Part shown: in pieces, positions 8,348-15,786 of the stretch
Numbering within the stretch: the stretch's first letter is position 1
How the letters are laid out: each line of letters starts with the position of its first letter
NCBI RefSeq assembly: GCF_037861325.1
Contig: NZ_JAFELW010000001.1
Reading direction: 5' to 3' (one strand)
DNA from: Riemerella anatipestifer_F
Lineage (GTDB): Bacteria; Bacteroidota; Bacteroidia; Flavobacteriales; Weeksellaceae
Length of the DNA: 64,000 nt
Notes under the pieces: generated by a model
What the model was told of the DNA's origin: nothing
Databases searched by the model: none
What the model saw: the letters and a program-made list of their open reading frames with translations, nothing else
Made by a program: the position numbers and the translations under genes

Positions 8348-8400
8348 ATCTTTTGTTTTTAGGGTTTTAAGTATTGGCGGTGCGGACACCGCCATCCCGT

Positions 8401-8646
8401 TCAAAATTCTCGCATTTCGGAAATGGGGGTCTGCCGTTGTAGCCACTCTTTCACACATTCCATATTGTACTCGCTCGTGATGACTGCCGTATGGCTGTCG
8501 GTGGCGGTGAAACGTGTGCTTTCGTAATCATCTATCCACCCCTTGAGGGTGTCCGTTCCCCACGCTCCGGTATCGTCAAAGATACCGTCCAATGCCGTGA
8601 TAGGTTCGCTGAACTTGACTATCAGCGTTTGATAGGTCGTGTTCAT
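8401..8646 (-). CDS. ICE accessory protein of unknown function (81 residues)
   Basis: 81 residues from the ATG at 8644-8646, which overlaps the stop of the DUF3873 gene by 4 bases (TCAT on the + strand). A longer upstream frame would run through that gene and is discounted. The protein is acidic, soluble and has several Trp. I do not recognise the family. The overlap shows co-translation with its neighbour. Confidence 0.7.
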   Translation of the reverse strand: MNTTYQTLIVKFSEPITALDGIFDDTGAWGTDTLKGWIDDYESTRFTATDSHTAVITSEYNMECVKEWLQRQTPISEMREF

Positions 8647-8876
8647 AGTCTGTCCTCCTTTCCCTTCTTTGCGTTCAGCCACTTGTCCCGTGCGGCTCGG
8701 CACTCGTCCAACGTGGGTTTGACACAAGAGAACAATTCTCTGTCTATGGGGTGGCGGTAGTCGTACTGCACAAGTGTCCGCCTGCGTCTTCCGATACCCG
8801 ATTGGAAACGCTCGTATTTCTCCGTACCTGCTTCCGCGCAGGTGCTTACTCCGTTGATGGTCATTCGTGTTATCAT
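8643..8876 (-). CDS. DUF3873 domain protein
   Basis: 77 residues. The N-terminus (Met-Thr-Ile-Asn-Gly-Val-Ser-Thr) and the central Tyr-Asp-Tyr-Arg-His-Pro with Glu-Leu-Phe-Ser-Cys are typical of the small DUF3873 family of Bacteroidetes mobile elements. Two start codons lie close together (8876 and 8864); the second gives the commonest family N-terminus. Basic, soluble and possibly nucleic-acid binding, but its function is unknown. Confidence 0.78.
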   Translation of the reverse strand: MITRMTINGVSTCAEAGTEKYERFQSGIGRRRRTLVQYDYRHPIDRELFSCVKPTLDECRAARDKWLNAKKGKEDRL

Positions 8877-8895
8877 AATGTTGCTTTTTAGATGG

Positions 8896-9153
8896 TTAAA
8901 AATGTACTGACAGAACTCTGTTCTTCATCACCATTTCGGGGTTGCTTGTGTAGCGTTGGTGCAGGTAGAAATGGTGTGAGCCGAAGCCGTAAAGGAAAAA
9001 CTTGTCAAGTTCGTGCTTCTCGGCAAACTCCTTTACGCTCTTTCTCAATTCCCCCTCACTCGTTGTGAGAGTGAGGAGGTTCACAAATTCAAGGAACATC
9101 GTGGGGATTGCATCATCCCACACACAAATCATACTTTCAATTCTTACTTCCAT
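8896..9153 (-). CDS. ICE accessory protein of unknown function (85 residues)
   Basis: 85 residues, no signal peptide or membrane segment. It has an acidic helical first half and a His/Tyr/Phe-rich segment near residues 55-70. I do not recognise the family. It sits between pcfJ (24 bases upstream) and the DUF3873 gene (19 bases downstream) on the same strand, so it is part of the accessory operon. Confidence 0.65.
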   Translation of the reverse strand: MEVRIESMICVWDDAIPTMFLEFVNLLTLTTSEGELRKSVKEFAEKHELDKFFLYGFGSHHFYLHQRYTSNPEMVMKNRVLSVHF

Positions 9154-9177
9154 ATCAATGTTGTTTTAGGGGTTATG

Positions 9178-10509
9178 CTATGCCGCTTTCATCCGCTCAC
9201 GGATAAGGTTGGCGTTCTTGTTCACAAGGTCTATGATGCGCTCGTGATATTCGGTGTCCTGGTTGTGCTTGCCGTGGCACTGCACCACTTCGAGGGTTCG
9301 CAAGTCCACCTCTACGGTTTCAATAATCTCATCGCCAATCCTTGCCGATAGTATGAGGGTGTCGGCTTTCTTGTAGTATCCACTGCCAAACACGCAGATG
9401 CCCTGCGTCTTGCCCTCGTTGTAATACTCGTCTATGCTTTCAAGCACCTTGACGATTATTTCCTCGTCCGTGATTACCAAGCCGAAGAATTTGGATTTGT
9501 TGGCGATGAAATCCTCCGCATCTTTCTTTCGTTGGAGTTGTCGCTGTTGCTCACGCTCACGCCTTTCAATCTCCCAACGGCGTTGCTCTGCGGCTCTTTC
9601 CTTCTCGTGTATGGCTTCAATTTTTCGGGTTGCGTTGTCGTGTGCCGCCATGAAATCTTCGGGACAGATGTTCTTCGGGTTACGGAGGTCTTGACCGAGT
9701 TTTTTGAGCATACGCAGATAGTCGCACCACATTGAGAGGTTGTCTATCTGATACTTGTGACGCTTGGCAATCAGATATGATGCCCAACATTCATCGGCAG
9801 TACGGGTATTGAAAAGAAAGTGTTTCATGACCTCAATCTCACCGCCTTTCATAAGGGTTTCAATTCTTGGGTCTGAAAGCAAGGCTTTGAAAAGACGCAC
9901 GGGGGAGATGCCGTGGAAATCGCCCTTGAAGCCGTTACGTCTGAGTTGGGGCAATATCCTCATCTTTGGATATGCACAGCTTCTTGCCACCACATCATCG
10001 TATAGGCTGTTGTGCGGTCTTACCTCCATATCGCTGCCTAATGCCCACACATCGCAATAGCAGAAAAGGAAGCCACGGAGCAACGCCATGTCCGTAACCT
10101 TGCCGTCGGGTGAAATCCAACGCTGCACGACCTCGTGGCAGTAGAAACGCATCGGTTCGCCTTTCCTGCTCTCGCATCTGACCTGCGCCACGCGGATTAC
10201 CTGATACCCTTTGCAGGTGGTTATCACGCTGAAATTCTGCGTTTCCTTGTAGATGCGTCTGCGTGTGTCCTGCACTTTGAGTTCGGCATGGCATTTGGGG
10301 CAGGTGCAGCCTTCAAGGGTGTCGCATAGTCCGCTGTCGCTGTGCCACTCGTGACCGCAGTCGGAACAGGTGATGTTCCCTTTCTTGGTGCGGTAGCCGA
10401 TATGCTCAACGCAGTGGCGGTATGCCCAATCTATTTGTGTCGCTGATATGGGGCGAAGGTTGGCGGAAAGTCTTGCCACCTCTTTCTGTATCTTGGTCTT
10501 CGGTTTCAT
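9178..10509 (-). CDS. pcfJ: PcfJ-like protein
   Basis: 443 residues. Near the N-terminus a zinc ribbon is formed by Cys48, Cys51, Cys70 and Cys73. The middle is a helical region with conserved aromatic residues typical of PcfJ-like proteins. Residues about 300-340 form a long charged Glu/Arg/Gln helix, probably coiled coil, before a small C-terminal domain. PcfJ was named from the enterococcal conjugative plasmid pCF10; its function is not established. The start overlaps the pcfK stop by 4 bases, which supports a PcfK-PcfJ pair. Confidence 0.85.
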   Translation of the reverse strand: MKPKTKIQKEVARLSANLRPISATQIDWAYRHCVEHIGYRTKKGNITCSDCGHEWHSDSGLCDTLEGCTCPKCHAELKVQDTRRRIYKETQNFSVITTCKGYQVIRVAQVRCESRKGEPMRFYCHEVVQRWISPDGKVTDMALLRGFLFCYCDVWALGSDMEVRPHNSLYDDVVARSCAYPKMRILPQLRRNGFKGDFHGISPVRLFKALLSDPRIETLMKGGEIEVMKHFLFNTRTADECWASYLIAKRHKYQIDNLSMWCDYLRMLKKLGQDLRNPKNICPEDFMAAHDNATRKIEAIHEKERAAEQRRWEIERREREQQRQLQRKKDAEDFIANKSKFFGLVITDEEIIVKVLESIDEYYNEGKTQGICVFGSGYYKKADTLILSARIGDEIIETVEVDLRTLEVVQCHGKHNQDTEYHERIIDLVNKNANLIRERMKAA

Positions 10510-10922
10510 AAGCCTAAATCAAATAATGAGGGTTGGGGTTGGTTTTCTTTTCTCGCTGACGGTCTGTGGCGGTTCTGCAACTTGCGGAGTTCCTCCTCTT
10601 GGTATTTGCGGACAGCGTTCTGACGTGCCTCCGCCTTTTCCTCTGCCGTGAGTTTCACAACGTGGTTCACAACCACTTGGCAGTCCATCGGTTTGCCCAC
10701 CTCTATCTCGTTTTCCTCATAGTAGTGGATGGCTTGCCCGAATATCTCTCCGTCCGTGAAACCGTTGCAACCGCTTTTCTGCACATAGTTCAGAATGTGG
10801 GTCACGCACTCGTCCATGTTCTTGGCAGGGTTGCGGTACTTCTTTGCAAATAGCGCATCTTCCTCCGCACGCTGTTCCAAGTACATATATATCGTTCTCT
10901 TGAAATGGTCTGTTCCTTTCAT
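10506..10922 (-). CDS. pcfK: PcfK-like protein
   Basis: 138 residues. A helical protein with Met-Lys-Gly-Thr-Asp-His-Phe at the start, a central Cys-rich turn, and a basic C-terminal third ending in Ser-Leu-Phe-Asp-Leu. This matches the PcfK-like family found beside PcfJ in Bacteroidetes mobile elements. The stop overlaps the pcfJ start by 4 bases. The C-terminal Gln-Pro-Ser-Leu-Phe-Asp-Leu resembles a sliding-clamp binding peptide; that reading is mine and untested. Confidence 0.83.
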   Translation of the reverse strand: MKGTDHFKRTIYMYLEQRAEEDALFAKKYRNPAKNMDECVTHILNYVQKSGCNGFTDGEIFGQAIHYYEENEIEVGKPMDCQVVVNHVVKLTAEEKAEARQNAVRKYQEEELRKLQNRHRPSARKENQPQPSLFDLGL

Positions 10923-10935
10923 ATCGCTGTCATTT

Positions 10936-11157
10936 TTAGATTATCTGTTTCAGTATCTCTCTCCAATAGGTCGGCTCTACCTCGCTGAGAAGGAAGTCCA
11001 TGAAATCCCTCCGTGCGTCCTTGTTCAGTTCGTGGTACAATCTTCGGAAAGTTTCAAAATTGCCGTTGATGTACGTTTCCACCATATACACGAAGATGTT
11101 GTCCACCTCGTAATATCTGCACTGCTGCGCTGCCGTCTTGCTGTTTCTTTTTGCCAT
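10936..11157 (-). CDS. ICE accessory protein of unknown function (73 residues)
   Basis: 73 residues from the ATG at 11155-11157. The longer frame would extend into the next gene in a shadow frame, so it is rejected. The sequence is a basic start, then an aromatic and acidic helical body. No family recognised. It lies 13 bases upstream of pcfK and 11 bases downstream of a small membrane protein gene. Confidence 0.68.
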   Translation of the reverse strand: MAKRNSKTAAQQCRYYEVDNIFVYMVETYINGNFETFRRLYHELNKDARRDFMDFLLSEVEPTYWREILKQII

Positions 11158-11168
11158 GTCGGTAAGGG

Positions 11169-11384
11169 TTAAAGGGTGAATAACCAAAGGATGAAGCCAA
11201 AGAAGGCAATGGTGGAAAGGATAGCCACGATTACACCTATCGCCACTCGGAACACTCCGTTTACAATCTCTCTGATGATGCCCCAAAGGATGCCGAACAC
11301 CCCGAAGGCGGTGCGCATCATCAAGCCGCATATCGCCAACCCGATGTGTTGCGCCATTTGTCTGAAATTTGCCGTTGCCGTCAT
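11169..11384 (-). CDS. Small inner-membrane protein, first gene of the accessory operon
   Basis: 71 residues, with two hydrophobic stretches near residues 12-35 and 40-70 separated by a short polar turn. The N-terminus is Thr/Ala-rich and not a cleavable signal. Similar small membrane proteins sit at this place in related conjugative transposons; the role is unknown. Upstream lies the gene-free end of the element, so the operon promoter should be just right of 11384. Confidence 0.68.
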   Translation of the reverse strand: MTATANFRQMAQHIGLAICGLMMRTAFGVFGILWGIIREIVNGVFRVAIGVIVAILSTIAFFGFILWLFTL

Positions 11385-12047
11385 ATCTTCGCTGTTTTTG
11401 ATTTTTTTGTTTTTAATGCGGATTCAAGAGCTGAGGGAGTTGAGTTTCAAACTATCTTATCTGCCTCTCGTTTATCCGACATTTTTTTTATGCGTCTTTC
11501 TGTCGCATCGGTCGTTTTCGTTTCGGGTGCTTGAAAAGGTAGGGATTAGGGAATGCAAGGTTTTTCGGTCAAAATACTACCCGCAGGGCTGGAGATTTTT
11601 ACCGAAAACAGGAGGCTTGACCTTGCTTTCCCGTCCAATCCCGGAATTACCTTTGCGCCCAGAACGAAAATGACTGACTGATGCGGCTTACTGAAAGGCG
11701 CAAAATGGAGGTAAACGAAAACAGAGGCAGATTGTGTAGAAAAAAACTTCAGGGGAAAATCCGTAAAAAAAAGAATCACCAAAAGGAAAAAGACATCACC
11801 GGAAGCGTGAAAAGGGCAAACCACAACAAAGGAAGTATGATTGTTTCCGATCCGACGGAACTTGTTCAGCCGGGTGGCAACAATCATTCTTCCCGGTTTG
11901 TCCGGCTGTGTGTGGGCGCCTGTTTCATTCATGGGGCAGGCTGACACACTCTGCATTCACTTTCCGCTTCCGGCAAAAGAGACAGCGAAAAAAGAAAAAT
12001 CATTTGAAAACCCGTAAAAGCACCTCTTGGCATAGGCGCAAAAGAAA
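11385..12047. other. Gene-free region near the ICE right end
   Basis: I see no gene I can support. Open frames on both strands here have odd compositions (His, Arg, Cys and Lys runs) and no family likeness. Base use drifts from GC-rich to AT-rich. Promoter signals for the accessory operon should lie at the left edge. Confidence 0.5.
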
Positions 12048-12097
12048 GGGGCATTGCTTCATCTGTCTAAACATCGTTTAGGCGTGAGGCAATGCCC
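12048..12097 (+). repeat. Long imperfect palindrome near the ICE end
   Basis: GGGCATTGC at 12049-12057 pairs with GCAATGCCC at 12089-12097. Inside, CTAAAC at 12067-12072 pairs with GTTTAG at 12076-12081. A short T-rich run follows. It could be a terminator shielding the element from outside transcription, or a structural site. Confidence 0.7.
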
Positions 12098-12111
12098 TTT
12101 TCTCCAGCTAT

Positions 12112-12177
12112 GCGGTAGTCGGCACACGTTTGTTCCAAACTCGTTTTGGGCAATGGTGTGCCGACGGACAATACCGC
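12112..12177 (+). repeat. Three-level nested palindrome near the ICE end
   Basis: GCGGTA (12112-12117) pairs with TACCGC (12172-12177). GTCGGCACAC (12118-12127) pairs with GTGTGCCGAC (12156-12165). CCAAA (12135-12139) pairs with TTTGG (12145-12149). The three arms fold as one long stem with bulges, on DNA or on either RNA strand. Its function is unknown. Confidence 0.75.
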
Positions 12178-12276
12178 TTTTACGGAAAATTCTTATGAAT
12201 GAGGGGATAAAAAACGGGAGTTTATATCAAAATCTCGAATTAAATAGCTACTTTTGCATACGAAGAGTTCTTTGAA

Positions 12277-12392
12277 GGTTACGCAACGCGCAGAAGGATA
12301 ATGCAGTAGATAACTAACTAAATCGTAACCTATTACTATCAAGAGCAATTAACCTACGCTCATTTCCAATAAATTACACTCTTTTCGTAACT
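12277..12392. repeat. Three RGTTACG repeats, candidate integrase arm sites
   Basis: GGTTACG at 12277-12283 on the + strand, the same on the - strand (CGTAACC at 12324-12330), and AGTTACG on the - strand (CGTAACT at 12386-12392). They lie between the palindromes and the core site, where CTnDOT-family elements have arm-type integrase or accessory-factor sites. The role is inferred from position. Confidence 0.45.
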
Positions 12393-12399
12393 TCTTTGT

Positions 12400-12409
12400 G
12401 CAAAGATAC
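12400..12409 (-). other. Candidate right attachment core of the ICE
   Basis: On the - strand the bases read GTATCTTTGC, an exact fit to GTANNTTTGC used by CTnDOT-type integrases. It lies where GC-rich element DNA has given way to AT-rich chromosome, 28 bases from the dgt stop codon. The same string also fits the TAnnTTTG promoter element of Bacteroidetes, a known ambiguity. A poorer candidate (CTACTTTTGC) is at 12248-12257. Confidence 0.55.
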
Positions 12410-12436
12410 AAAATAAGTTTTAGGATTATGACCGTA

Positions 12437-13792
12437 CTACATTGTCATACCAATATCAATTCCTTTAATTTTTCGGTAAAGGTCGGTGGCGTAGTTATCC
12501 GTCATACCGCTTACAAAATCTAGTACACCCAATACTTTTTGATATACACTTCCCTCCTCTACCCTAAACTGATTAGGAATTAACTGAAGAGCTTTTTTAT
12601 CATAACCTTTTCGCTCCGAAGGGTCTAAAATAGCCGAAGGAATAAAGTGATTTAGCAATTCATACATTACATTATAACCCGCGTTTTCAATCTCTACTAC
12701 TGCTTTATGATTGTATATTTTTTCAATGGAAAAACGTTCTATCTTTTGGAGGGCATTATTTTCTTTTTGGTAAATGCCAAGCAACGAACTAGCAAAAGTT
12801 CCATCTAATAAATCTGCCGCATTATCTTTAAATATCTCAATAGACTTGTTAATTAAAGAGTTGATGACTTTAGCTCTTAAATAAGAAATTTGCTCATTAC
12901 TATCCGTAATTACACTTAGTTTTTGGTCTATCTTTTTAGTGTCAATCTCTATAGATTTTATTAAATCATAAAACAAATTTTTACAATCCGAAGTATTTAC
13001 AATCCCCAATCTATGGGCGTCTTCCATATCTATAATATTATAGCAAATATCATCTGCCGCTTCTACCAACCACACAAAAGGGTGTCTTTTGTAGCCCAAC
13101 GGATTTTGCGTTTCCTGTATCATCGCTGTATTTTCGGCAATGTGCTTAAAAGTTTCTTTTTCGCTTTGGAAGAATCCAAACTTCTTTCGGTGCAGAACAC
13201 TTTTATCTTTAGCTATCGCCTCACAAGGATACTTTGCGATACTCGCTAAAGTAGTATGGGTAAGTTGAATGCCTCCTTTTTCCTTTCCTACTTGCTTATT
13301 GGTAAGCACTCTTATCGCATTGGCATTTCCTTCAAAATTGATAAAATCTGCCCATTCATTCGGTGCGAATTTAGGTTTGAGTTCACTTTCATTTCTAGCG
13401 AAATAACTTGCGATGGCATCTTCTCCCGAATGTCCAAAAGCAGGGTTGCCTATATCGTGGCAAAGACAAGCCGCTGCGATAACCTCTCCTAGCTGATAGG
13501 TATAGAAGTGTTTTGCTGTTTCGGATAAATCGTTCTTATAAGTTTCCACCAAGAAAGCTCCCGCTAGACTTCCTAAACTCCGCCCAACAGAAGAAACCTC
13601 CAACGAATGCGTAAGCCTATTATGTACGAAAATACTCCCTGGCAATGGGAACACTTGTGTTTTATTTTGCAACCTTCTAAAAGCCGAAGAGAATATAATC
13701 CTATCATAATCCCTTTGGAAATCGTTGCGAGAAACTTTGGTGTTAGGGTCATTACCTGTTCTTTGATTGGTGAAAAGTTGGTTTAAATCCAT
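12437..13792 (-). CDS. dgt: Deoxyguanosinetriphosphate triphosphohydrolase
   Basis: 451 residues from the ATG at 13790-13792; an upstream Met would add ten residues with no family match. Hydrolyses dGTP to deoxyguanosine and triphosphate, in the cytosol. The HD-domain metal site is visible: a His in Arg-Leu-Thr-His-Ser near 60, then Cys-His-Asp-Ile-Gly-Asn-Pro near 115-121 and Gly-His-Ser-Gly-Glu. Length is normal for the family. The stop codon lies 28 bases from the proposed ICE end, so the element inserted just behind this gene without visibly cutting it. The gene diverges from the beta-lactamase gene. Confidence 0.93.
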   Translation of the reverse strand: MDLNQLFTNQRTGNDPNTKVSRNDFQRDYDRIIFSSAFRRLQNKTQVFPLPGSIFVHNRLTHSLEVSSVGRSLGSLAGAFLVETYKNDLSETAKHFYTYQLGEVIAAACLCHDIGNPAFGHSGEDAIASYFARNESELKPKFAPNEWADFINFEGNANAIRVLTNKQVGKEKGGIQLTHTTLASIAKYPCEAIAKDKSVLHRKKFGFFQSEKETFKHIAENTAMIQETQNPLGYKRHPFVWLVEAADDICYNIIDMEDAHRLGIVNTSDCKNLFYDLIKSIEIDTKKIDQKLSVITDSNEQISYLRAKVINSLINKSIEIFKDNAADLLDGTFASSLLGIYQKENNALQKIERFSIEKIYNHKAVVEIENAGYNVMYELLNHFIPSAILDPSERKGYDKKALQLIPNQFRVEEGSVYQKVLGVLDFVSGMTDNYATDLYRKIKGIDIGMTM

Positions 13793-13865
13793 ATTAAGAC
13801 ACACAAATAATTTAGGAAGCAAAAATAAGTAAATAATAATATACTCTTACTTACAAAAAAAGTTG

Positions 13866-13873
13866 TATATTTG
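13866..13873 (+). promoter_or_regulatory. Probable -7 element of the beta-lactamase promoter
   Basis: TATATTTG fits TAnnTTTG, 56 bases before the chosen start. No good TTG lies 17-23 bases upstream, so the promoter may be weak or need help. Confidence 0.45.
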
Positions 13874-13928
13874 CTTTTCTCAATAAGAGAAAAACAAGTC
13901 CTTGGTATTCTCAAAAATAGACTTTAAT

Positions 13929-14705
13929 ATGAAAACAAAAATAGTAGGCACAGTTATTTTGATTTTTATAGAATTCATTAGTTGCCATCACAATAAGAGT
14001 AAAAATAATTGGAAGTCTTTTTTTAAAGATAATAATGTAAACGGGACATTTGTACTAAAAAAGTTAAATTCAAATGAAACTCTAATTTACAATCAAGAGA
14101 GAAGTGATAAAAAATATACACCTGCTTCCACCTTTAAAATTCTAAACTCTATGATTGCATTACAGGTATTGTCTGTTACAGATGTAAATGACACAATTCA
14201 ATGGGACGGAATAGACCGAGGATATGAATCTTGGAATAAAGATCAAACCATGAAATCCGCATTGCCTATTTCATGTGTATGGTTTTACCAAGAATTGGCT
14301 CGTAGAACGGGACAAAAAGAAATGCAAAAATGGCTTACAAAATCAAACTATGGGAATAAGAAAATTGGGAGTAAAATTGACAAATTTTGGCTTGATGGTA
14401 CTCTTGCTATTTCGGCAAATGAACAAATTGTTTTTCTTGAAAAACTCATAAATAATAAATTACCATTTGATAAAAACATTCAAGAGAGCGTAAAAAAAAT
14501 AATGATTACAGACTCTACAGAACATTATATCATTCATTCAAAAACAGGCTGGGGAAACAATATAGGCTGGAATATAGGTTATATAGAAACAAAAAATAAT
14601 ATTTGGATTTTTGCATTGAATATGGATATGAATGACATAAAAATGGCAGATATAAGAAAAAAAATAACTTATAGCATTTTAAAAGATCAAAAAATAATTC
14701 AATAG
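13929..14705 (+). CDS. Class D (OXA-type) beta-lactamase, probable lipoprotein
   Basis: 258 residues from the ATG at 13929, which yields a lipoprotein signal (hydrophobic core, then Phe-Ile-Ser-Cys with Cys at 19); an in-frame start at 13902 would add nine polar residues. All class D motifs are present: Ser67-Thr-Phe-Lys70, Ser115-Cys-Val117, Tyr141-Gly-Asn143, a Trp in Phe-Trp-Leu-Asp-Gly near 154, and Lys205-Thr-Gly207. So it should hydrolyse penicillins; the spectrum cannot be read. It is very AT-rich. It lies outside the ICE, about 1.5 kb past the end. Related genes are known in Riemerella. Confidence 0.93.
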   Translation: MKTKIVGTVILIFIEFISCHHNKSKNNWKSFFKDNNVNGTFVLKKLNSNETLIYNQERSDKKYTPASTFKILNSMIALQVLSVTDVNDTIQWDGIDRGYESWNKDQTMKSALPISCVWFYQELARRTGQKEMQKWLTKSNYGNKKIGSKIDKFWLDGTLAISANEQIVFLEKLINNKLPFDKNIQESVKKIMITDSTEHYIIHSKTGWGNNIGWNIGYIETKNNIWIFALNMDMNDIKMADIRKKITYSILKDQKIIQ

Positions 14706-14806
14706 AATAACCAACAGATACTCAATCTAGATATAGAATACACTAATTGCTATAACTTTCCAAAAAAATTATTACCTTTAACCCGCAAACCATCAAAAAC
14801 CACTTA

Positions 14807-14993
14807 GGGCAACTCAAAAATAGGTGTGGGCGATACAAGAATAAGTACGGGCAATAGAAGAAAGGCTCGGGGCGACACAAAAAGTTGGTGAGCAATGCAA
14901 GAATGACACGGAATGATAGAAGAATGGTAAAGGGCAGCACAAATTGTTAGTGAAAAATACAAAAACGGCTTGGGGCGATAGAAGAATGAGTGG
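14807..14993 (+). repeat. About nine degenerate 21-base tandem repeats
   Basis: Units begin near 14807, 14828, 14849, 14870, 14891, 14911, 14932, 14953 and 14973. Seven are 21 bases and two are 20. The loose pattern is GGGCRAYASAARAATNNGTR; the first 12 bases are best kept. The array fills most of the gap between the beta-lactamase and the next + strand gene. The 21-base period equals seven codons, but stops break every frame on the + strand; one - strand frame stays open through part of it and encodes a Pro/Phe/Tyr/Leu heptad. I know no named element with this pattern. Confidence 0.8.
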
Positions 14994-15057
14994 TTTTTAT
15001 TTATAAATTTGAAAATAATTTAAAAAACTAAATACAAATCACTAAAATTTAACACTT

Positions 15058-15714
15058 ATGAAAGTAAAAAGAATTTCCGAACTCCAATATTTGGAGAATT
15101 ACCGTCTGTTATTCGCCAACCTTGATGAGGTACAAGATTTAAAAACCGAACTGGCAGAGTTTGGTTATGATGATGCCAAAATAGCCGAAGGCAAAGCCCT
15201 ATTCGACCAAACACAACAGCTCTACAACCAAAACCAACAAGAAACCGCCGAAGAAAAAGAAGCCTATGCTCGGTTTTCAGACGCCTTTGATGTTCTAAAG
15301 AAAACCTACAACAAACACCGAAAAATAGCCAAAGTTGCCCTTATGAAAAAAACCGAACTTTGGAAAACCCTCGCCCTCGATGGGAGTTTGTCTGCCGCTT
15401 ATCTCAAAGCAATGCAAGAAATCAAAACCTTTTACGAACAAGCCCAAAGCCACAGCGAAGCCCAACCTTTATTGGAGAAATTCAAAATCACTCCAGCCGA
15501 AGCTAAGGCACAAGAGGCACAAATCCTACAAGTAGAAACTCTCCGTGCGGCTTACGAAAAAGAAAAAGGCGAAAGCCAAGATGCCACCCAACAGAAAAAC
15601 AAAGCCTTTACTACCCTTTCCGATTGGGTTCGGGAGTTTTATGCCGTAGCCCAAATCGCCTTAGACGACCGCCCACAACTACTGGAAAGCATCGGCAAGT
15701 TCGTCAGAAGTTAA
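15058..15714 (+). CDS. Hypothetical all-helical protein (218 residues)
   Basis: I do not recognise the family. The protein is soluble, with no signal or membrane segment, and nearly all of it looks helical: Lys, Glu, Gln and Ala-rich segments at 25-110, 130-150 and 155-200. Trp are few and there are no Cys, His-rich or catalytic motifs. Codon use is richer in C than in the neighbours (many GCC, AAC and ACC codons), which may mean strong expression or transfer. It starts 64 bases after the 21-base repeat array and ends in a strong terminator, so it is a single-gene unit. A structural or binding role is more likely than an enzyme. Confidence 0.8.
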   Translation: MKVKRISELQYLENYRLLFANLDEVQDLKTELAEFGYDDAKIAEGKALFDQTQQLYNQNQQETAEEKEAYARFSDAFDVLKKTYNKHRKIAKVALMKKTELWKTLALDGSLSAAYLKAMQEIKTFYEQAQSHSEAQPLLEKFKITPAEAKAQEAQILQVETLRAAYEKEKGESQDATQQKNKAFTTLSDWVREFYAVAQIALDDRPQLLESIGKFVRS

Positions 15715-15730
15715 AATTGAAGAAGTCTAA

Positions 15731-15764
15731 AAAAAATCCTGAACTGTTTGGTTCAGGATTTTTT
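15731..15764. terminator. Bidirectional terminator between convergent genes
   Basis: Perfect 14-base stem AAAAAATCCTGAAC (15731-15744) with its complement at 15751-15764 and a 6-base loop. A-run on one side and T-run on the other let it serve both the helical-protein gene and the Bax-inhibitor gene. Confidence 0.92.
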
Positions 15765-15786
15765 ATCTTTTTTAAGCAAAATACTT

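Larger units (their letters stand above)
1..12409. mobile_element. Right-hand part of a CTnDOT-type integrative and conjugative element
   Basis: Seen: a GC-rich block whose genes match, in order, the Bacteroidetes conjugative transposon transfer set (traI to traQ, then a lysozyme), followed by an opposing accessory operon with pcfK and pcfJ. It stops where the sequence turns AT-rich and household genes begin. The proposed right end is a GTATCTTTGC core on the - strand at 12400-12409. Known: CTnDOT-family integrases recombine at GTANNTTTGC. The integrase, tet/rte-type regulators, mobilisation genes and the left end would lie left of the window. No resistance gene lies in the visible part. The exact boundary is inferred. 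Confidence 0.85.

Noticed and set aside
11681..11944. 87-codon frame near the ICE end
   Set aside because: Composition is Lys/Arg/Asn-rich without pattern, competing frames are open on the other strand, and there is no likeness to ICE proteins.
12248..12257. CTACTTTTGC as the main attachment core
   Set aside because: It misses the first G of GTANNTTTGC, while 12400-12409 fits fully and lies closer to the clear chromosome. Kept as an alternative.
14743..14940. 65-codon frame on the - strand with a Pro/Phe/Tyr/Leu heptad pattern
   Set aside because: The heptad is a product of the 21-base repeat; the frame covers only part of the array and other units break it.
14807..14993. CRISPR array
   Set aside because: Units are contiguous and degenerate with no spacers, and no cas gene is in the window.
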